A stretch of DNA of 10,992 nucleotides from Coemansia sp. RSA 1804 (lineage: Eukaryota > Kickxellomycota > Kickxellomycetes > Kickxellales > Kickxellaceae), in contig JANBTH010000811.1 of the NCBI GenBank assembly GCA_027578815.1, forward strand, positions 1 to 10,992, written 5' to 3'. The number at the start of each line of letters is the position of its first letter. The first letter of the stretch is position 1. The translations under genes and the position numbers were made by a program. Below are positions 7,901-10,992 of this stretch, piece after piece. The notes beneath the pieces were generated by a model. That model saw only the letters and a program-made list of their open reading frames with translations. It did not search any database and had not been told where the DNA came from.

Positions 7901-10000
7901 GTCCGACATGGAATCGACGGCCGACACTGCGGAGCCCGTCCGCTTGCGCGGCAGTCTGGCGCCAGCCGTGCTGCGACGGCCCTTGGAGTCGAAGAAGACC
8001 TCGTCCTCGTCATCCTCCTCGTCATCGTCGTCGTTGTCCTCGTACAGCGACAGACGTCCAGAGCCCGACGAAACTTCGGGATCCGCAACCTTGGCAACGC
8101 TGGCGACGAGCTCGCTGGCAACGCGCGCAAAGTCAAGCACGTTCTTGGTTTCCGCCAGCGCCTGAGCTGGCTCTGCGTCGGCTGGCTCGTAGGGATCCAC
8201 ACAGACAACCATGACTGTCTTTGCGCCGCCCTCGAGTGCCGGCTGGAACAGCCGTGTCACCTTGGACTCGTTGTACGGAACCAGCTGCGGAGCCGGCGCA
8301 TCAGCTCCAGCATCGGCTCCTGCTGCCGTCGCGTTGAAGCGCCGCACATCCAGACACTTCTTCAGCGTCATCAGCCCAACGTTGATCTTGCCGGCCTCGG
8401 CCAGCCGATCGCCTTGGTTGCGCGTGCGTTTGGCGCGCTCGCTCCCGGCCAGATCAACAATCGTCATTGTGCGCACAGACGCGCGCGCCTCCCTCGGTAT
8501 CGCCGTCGTAAGCGGTACCACGCGCGCGTCGCGGCGGATCTTCACCAGCTTTGCCTGGAACAGCGCATGCGACCGCGACGACCCTGCATTGAGTCCCGTG
8601 GCATGCACCGCGCGCCGCATCTGTCCGTGCGCCAACACCCGCACCAGATCCTGCGCTGTGCGTACGCGAATCTCCGTCACGCCGTCCACGAACGCTTCGT
8701 TGCGCCGGCCGCCCGACGACCTGAGGATCAAGGCCGTCCGCGGCAGCGCTGCAATCTGCGGCGGACACATCAGCAGCGGGTCGCTTGGATCGTCGTTGAA
8801 TGGCGCTGCCGCCGTTCCGCCATTGCCCCGCCGACGGCCGCGCCGCCCGCCCGCCATGCGCCGCTTCTGCGCTGTTGCCGCTGCTGCCGGAGCTCCCACA
8901 TGCACCGTCGTCAGGGTTGCCAGATCAAGAAGATCGTACACCATCTCGTTGTACACTTCAAAGTACGACACATAAACTTGGTACACCCACTCGCTGCGCG
9001 CTCCGTCGCTGTCCAGCGCCTGCGCAATAGCCGCCAGCTGCGCACTGTCAATGGCTGCACTCTCGGCCTCCAGCCCGGCCACCCACGCATCCTCACCCGG
9101 AGCCACGCGGAATGTTGGTGCCACCACGCGTGGATCCGAGCAGTACTCGACCTGCGTGGCGTACCGCGGCCGGATCCAGAAGTCGCCCTGCTGGTCGCGG
9201 TCGTCAAGCACGTCAAGCAGTGCTTTGACGCTACGCGGAAGCAGGCCAGGCTGTGTTGCGGTCCCTTGCACCGTGTACGTCTTGCCCGAGTTGCTGACTC
9301 CGTACGAGAACAGCAGGGTGTTGAATCCGCTTGCCAGGTCGCGCACCACGGGCGCCGCGCACACCTCGAACACCCTTGCCTGCTGCGACAGCGACGGCAC
9401 CACGCCAGTGAACAGGTATCGCTCATTCACACCGTCCGTGGCACTCCGTGATATCTCCACCTCCTTGTCGCTCACCACCTGCAGTAGACTAGTGCGCGGC
9501 TGCGGCGGTTGGTCTTTCTTGTCGATTGCAATCGTGCTGGTTTCCGCAGGCTTCAGCCGGATGTACGTGCGGATGGGATCCTTCTCCGCCTCGTAGTCGG
9601 CGATTCCGCGTCGCGCCGTGTACGGTGTGCGCGACACCGCCACCTGCATCGCATCAGTCGTGCCGTTGCGTTGCGGGGTTGCTGCTGCGCCGCCCACGTC
9701 CACGTGTCCGCGTGCATACTTGCGCCCGCCCAGCGGTGTCATCACCGGCCTTGCTGCCGTTGACATCCTTTGCTTCTGCGCAGAATCCTTGCGCATCGGA
9801 GGCGTCCGTTGGTGAAGGTGTCCTGCGCCGTACTCGGCTTCATTCGCTGCTGCTATTGATGGCTGCTGTTCGCTTTCGCTCTCCGTTTCCGCTAGACTGG
9901 CCCTCGATTGCCGTAACGTTCGTCTGTTGCCATTCGCCCCCTGCTGCTGCTGTTTGGCTGCGCCCTTGCTTGCCACCACGCCTCCTTTCCGTGGTGCCAT
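4919..10000 (-). CDS. Kinesin-6-like motor protein (KIF20/KIF23/Klp9 type), 1693 aa
   Basis: A microtubule plus-end motor of the class that works on the anaphase spindle midzone. The motor occupies about 140-635: P-loop GVSNSGKT 234-241, switch I NAGSSRSH 471-478, switch II DLAGSER 516-522, VPYNESKVTRLFQ about 574-586, and a C-terminal FARVASELV. The NSGKT P-loop and the long insertion after GLLPRS (loop 6, about 265-337) point to kinesin-6. A second insertion (about 360-420) carries an Arg/Lys cluster. An acidic tract 654-668 follows the motor. Coiled coils are likely at about 812-905 and 965-1155. The tail (1160-1693) is Ser/Gly-rich and disordered, with poly-Glu 1482-1488, basic KKKRR at 1559-1563 and poly-Ser 1612-1618. 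The ATG at 10000 has G at -3 and G at +4. The frame stays open upstream but contains no further ATG. No introns are needed. S. pombe Klp9 drives spindle elongation; that role here is inferred. Confidence 0.88.
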   Translation of the reverse strand: MAPRKGGVVASKGAAKQQQQGANGNRRTLRQSRASLAETESESEQQPSIAAANEAEYGAGHLHQRTPPMRKDSAQKQRMSTAARPVMTPLGGRKYARGHVDVGGAAATPQRNGTTDAMQVAVSRTPYTARRGIADYEAEKDPIRTYIRLKPAETSTIAIDKKDQPPQPRTSLLQVVSDKEVEISRSATDGVNERYLFTGVVPSLSQQARVFEVCAAPVVRDLASGFNTLLFSYGVSNSGKTYTVQGTATQPGLLPRSVKALLDVLDDRDQQGDFWIRPRYATQVEYCSDPRVVAPTFRVAPGEDAWVAGLEAESAAIDSAQLAAIAQALDSDGARSEWVYQVYVSYFEVYNEMVYDLLDLATLTTVHVGAPAAAATAQKRRMAGGRRGRRRGNGGTAAAPFNDDPSDPLLMCPPQIAALPRTALILRSSGGRRNEAFVDGVTEIRVRTAQDLVRVLAHGQMRRAVHATGLNAGSSRSHALFQAKLVKIRRDARVVPLTTAIPREARASVRTMTIVDLAGSERAKRTRNQGDRLAEAGKINVGLMTLKKCLDVRRFNATAAGADAGADAPAPQLVPYNESKVTRLFQPALEGGAKTVMVVCVDPYEPADAEPAQALAETKNVLDFARVASELVASVAKVADPEVSSGSGRLSLYEDNDDDDEEDDEDEVFFDSKGRRSTAGARLPRKRTGSAVSAVDSMSDAEVDADDVFAAPRPPAPTTSKRQRNGLGGAWQHPAPPPSAVAAAAPPTQRRHAAGVRRPPPPRQAAADAVAPSDAQFSFEMPADRSAPSVALSRVLPQHQQLGGEHQCPPQLARLAAAKDAEIDELAAYAECLEAAVADLQTRCAAAQDQVLGIEQATRAEVAGFFVAAIGRLQDGAAARLHDELARSEAKAAHKIDILSRLRTLRAADSDSDSDGAHADGTSPTSASGMDTAHVPTVSPRTAQRRAVSRAASRKANKFTSISAGDHAEIANLRVLVESLEAQGSSLRTQLEMTTQAREADRAGQAALEAALIESNTRVAALDARLARASASGAAQAEQAAALAHERERTQLLAQISMLKTQNREAETQAMRARRRWETHELLPLQERLRVLLADLQAGAAEAGSADEVVERLTRQKDAALEWWMKEQARVSQVNAQNDVLMREIRHLRARLRDQAAAAGAGGAEQGGLVLNASATGGLGGGGGSPRLSIHTESTSDGEDGSFCKISLRSVDSLEALNGGNPIGVSALSAPGSALPTSQSSLASPMRALDRVVSKGRVLHRNPQPRSFAQESSTDSFNPPARGGGSSRHLQGQDPQQMQGGRAKRVVSRVFGHFANDSRRRVNAEPLSTRPYMAGRFAHTDSAVGHYSTEVLSFSAGDASNSSSGGGGLRARGNTVDSIDSAVAGADPSLLAHQPRVRSTVYSGPIVAHASGGVSVTFTSEEIHDLPIASGDYSHDPLAEEAEELDAHQLAGSTSKRTRSMVRKPGISSVAHQSLHGSAIAEEEEEEETVRPAAPLAVSPGNSSSYQDRSAAMQLSPSAHVLSPPHTAPLSSSLGGHEALDQIAAISSSVAADAQATIKKKRRLHAGRTVLSIGSPDSDNGADDRVIGAPQPKPLLAASASDLRSRPAALASSSSSSSRLAKAALVPQESKNPVLFTPVRTRANSKNNIDADGHEHMLVPPAGPDGLTDDNRPDSSIFATPMKMLRGLRSRKK
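7256..7273 (-). repeat. Short hexanucleotide repeat encoding Ser-Asp
   Basis: Three perfect GTCCGA units (plus strand) encode alternating Ser and Asp around residues 910-915 of the kinesin, in the linker between the two predicted coiled coils. It is a potentially length-variable acidic, phosphorylatable segment. Confidence 0.6.
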
Positions 10001-10401
10001 TTCTTCCTTCCTGTCCTTGAACCTGATTTCTACGCTACAATAAAAAGTAGAGAGGAGTTCAACTAACTTGGCGTTATTTAGATTGACAATAATAAAAGTA
10101 AACAGGGGTAAGTGGTAGGGAATATACACAAAAAGAAAAAGAAAAAAGAAACAAAATGGGATGGATGGTTGCTGAGTTTATGCTGTTGTTTCCCCCTTTT
10201 TGTTTACCTTTTTTTTGTTGTTTGCAACAATGCTAAGACTTTGAAACGTGCCTTGATTTGATTAATGTTCAGGTTTAAATATTAATCCTTCTCCCATTGA
10301 TTATAGAGCGTAATTTGTTGGCATGCGATAAAATTAAGAACGAATCATGAAGGATGCTATATCTGTGTCAAAATTGAGGCCACAAACTACTTCAGCTCCT
10401 T
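10001..10401. other. Kinesin promoter and 5' untranslated region
   Basis: This stretch is AT-rich with no gene. Reading the minus strand, the 140 bases before the kinesin ATG hold no other ATG, so scanning ribosomes would begin at 10000. TATTGTAG just upstream (about 10045-10038) could act as a 3' splice acceptor for a 5' UTR intron, but no convincing donor was found. A pyrimidine tract is listed separately. Confidence 0.5.
10130..10151 (-). promoter_or_regulatory. Homopyrimidine tract in the kinesin promoter
   Basis: Plus-strand bases 10130-10151 are an unbroken purine run (A with scattered G), which is T/C-rich on the kinesin sense strand, ending about 130 bases before the start codon. Such pyrimidine tracts are common just upstream of transcription starts in fungi. 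No specific factor is implied. Confidence 0.35.
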
Positions 10402-10478
10402 TTGCATCTAATGGACCACCAGGGCGTTAACAGCATAGGTTCAAGATTAAGCTGGTTGAGCCGAAATTTTGTCTTTTC

Positions 10479-10634
10479 CTACGTCACAAACGGTTTCATG
10501 GAATGTGCTTTTACCAGCTGGAGCGTGTACTTGTTAGGTATGTCGACCACCCATGGTTTCCAACCAAATATTTCAATTCTTTGCAACTGAAATATTGAGC
10601 ACTGCGTATGTTGAAATGAATCTTGTTGGGTATA
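10479..10634 (-). other. Open stretch of 51 codons, possible fossil coding sequence or terminal exon
   Basis: Between TAA at 10637-10635 and TAG at 10481-10479 the minus strand is open. Residues from about 10577 to 10482 look protein-like: aromatic and proline-rich at first (FGWKPWVVDIPNKYTLQL), ending HSMKPFV. There is no usable start codon. ATATTTCAG ending at 10587 could be a splice acceptor in phase 0. The pattern loosely recalls the C-terminal end of Ty3/Gypsy integrases (aromatic-proline, NxYxL, then a K-P-F/Y ending), but that comparison is from memory and weak. Confidence 0.22.
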
Positions 10635-10970
10635 TTACATCTATAAAAATATACAATTAGATTTATTCACAATATAAGATTCAAGTTGTAATTATATTGA
10701 GATATTGCTTTGTGTGTTTAAATTGAAAATTCAGTTCAAGCCAGAAATGGAAAGCTCTAAAAAGAAATGACAATTTGATAATAAGAATAAGTAGAAAAAT
10801 GTAAGAGTATTGATGTGTAAATGGAAATTTAATAATGAATCTGTTTGGCAGGCTTTTGTTAAAATAAAATACCTAAATTGTACTTGCACGATAATTCATC
10901 TGATAAAGGAATGTTCCAGTCAACACTTTATTCGTAGATATTTGCATTTTGCATGCTTTATTGAAAGGGC

Positions 10971-10978
10971 TATATAAA
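10971..10978 (+). promoter_or_regulatory. TATA-box-like TATATAAA at right edge
   Basis: TATATAAA, followed by CTGAGAA, fits the TATAWAAR consensus and follows slightly more GC-rich sequence. It would suit a plus-strand gene starting just beyond the window. There is no other support within the window. Confidence 0.35.
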
Positions 10979-10992
10979 CTGAGAATTATTAT

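Larger units (their letters stand above)
10402..10992. other. AT-rich right-hand region without a supported gene
   Basis: No complete gene is seen. The plus-strand frame at 10402-10590 has no recognisable motif. On the minus strand, two short open stretches (10479-10634 and 10334-10426) have protein-like composition but no start codon. From 10640 to 10960 the sequence is uniformly AT-rich with frequent stops in all frames. Confidence 0.5.

Noticed and set aside
5982..8165. A 727-residue plus-strand open frame (Ser/Ala/Arg-rich)
   Set aside because: It is a shadow of the kinesin in another register; low complexity and no recognisable motif.
5573..9451. A 1292-residue plus-strand open frame as a gene
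   Set aside because: It lies wholly antisense to the kinesin, is codon-for-codon in register with it, and its peptide is Arg/His/Leu/Ala-rich with no domain, as expected for a mirror of a GC-rich coding sequence.
10001..10129. N-terminal extension of the kinesin to 10129
   Set aside because: The extension begins at GTG, which is not a normal nuclear start; no ATG occurs before 10000 in frame, and the ATG at 10000 has good context.
10334..10426. Minus-strand open stretch of 30 codons (ends FMIRS)
   Set aside because: Protein-like in composition, but too short, without start, acceptor or recognisable similarity; may be related to the 10479-10634 stretch but cannot be joined to it with a convincing intron.
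10402..10590. Plus-strand 62-codon open frame starting at ATG 10402
   Set aside because: No motif, poor composition, and it overlaps a more protein-like frame on the other strand.

Overview
This window comes from a eukaryote, most likely a fungus. Four protein-coding genes are mostly intron-less, sit in short AT-rich spacers, and start at ATGs in good Kozak context. The families are eukaryotic: an MRP/ABCC transporter, a spliceosome protein, a nucleolar DEAD-box helicase and a kinesin-6. The coding regions grow steadily more GC-rich from left to right, and the kinesin is strongly GC-biased at third positions. An early-diverging zygomycete-type fungus (for example Kickxellomycotina) would fit, but that placement is a guess from style and not a demonstrated assignment.

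Layout. Positions 1-1152 (+) hold the 3' end of a full-length ABCC-type ABC transporter: the last membrane segments and a complete second nucleotide-binding domain. Positions 1153-1631 are an AT-rich spacer shared by the transporter's 3' end and the next promoter. Positions 1632-2462 (+) encode SYF2, a spliceosome-associated protein. After a 157-base gap in which the two convergent genes have their poly(A) signals crossed over, positions 2620-4378 (-) encode the DDX52/ROK1 ribosome-biogenesis helicase. This gene has two exons. Its short first exon gives the family-typical N-terminus and is joined across an intron that appears to use a GC-AG donor. Positions 4379-4918 separate ROK1 from the upstream gene on the same strand and contain an unexplained 75-codon open frame. 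Positions 4919-10000 (-) are a single open frame for a 1693-residue kinesin-6-like motor. Positions 10001-10992 are AT-rich: the kinesin promoter, two short open stretches that may be fossil or exonic, and a TATA-like box at the right edge pointing out of the window.

How the genes relate. They do not form a pathway or cluster; this looks like an ordinary housekeeping stretch (transport, splicing, rRNA processing, mitosis). I found no new multi-gene system. The points most worth a second look are the GC-AG intron in ROK1, the enlarged motor loops and Cdk-type sites in the kinesin, the reciprocal 3' overlap of SYF2 and ROK1, and the two unexplained minus-strand open stretches. Very long open frames on the plus strand opposite the kinesin are explained by codon bias.
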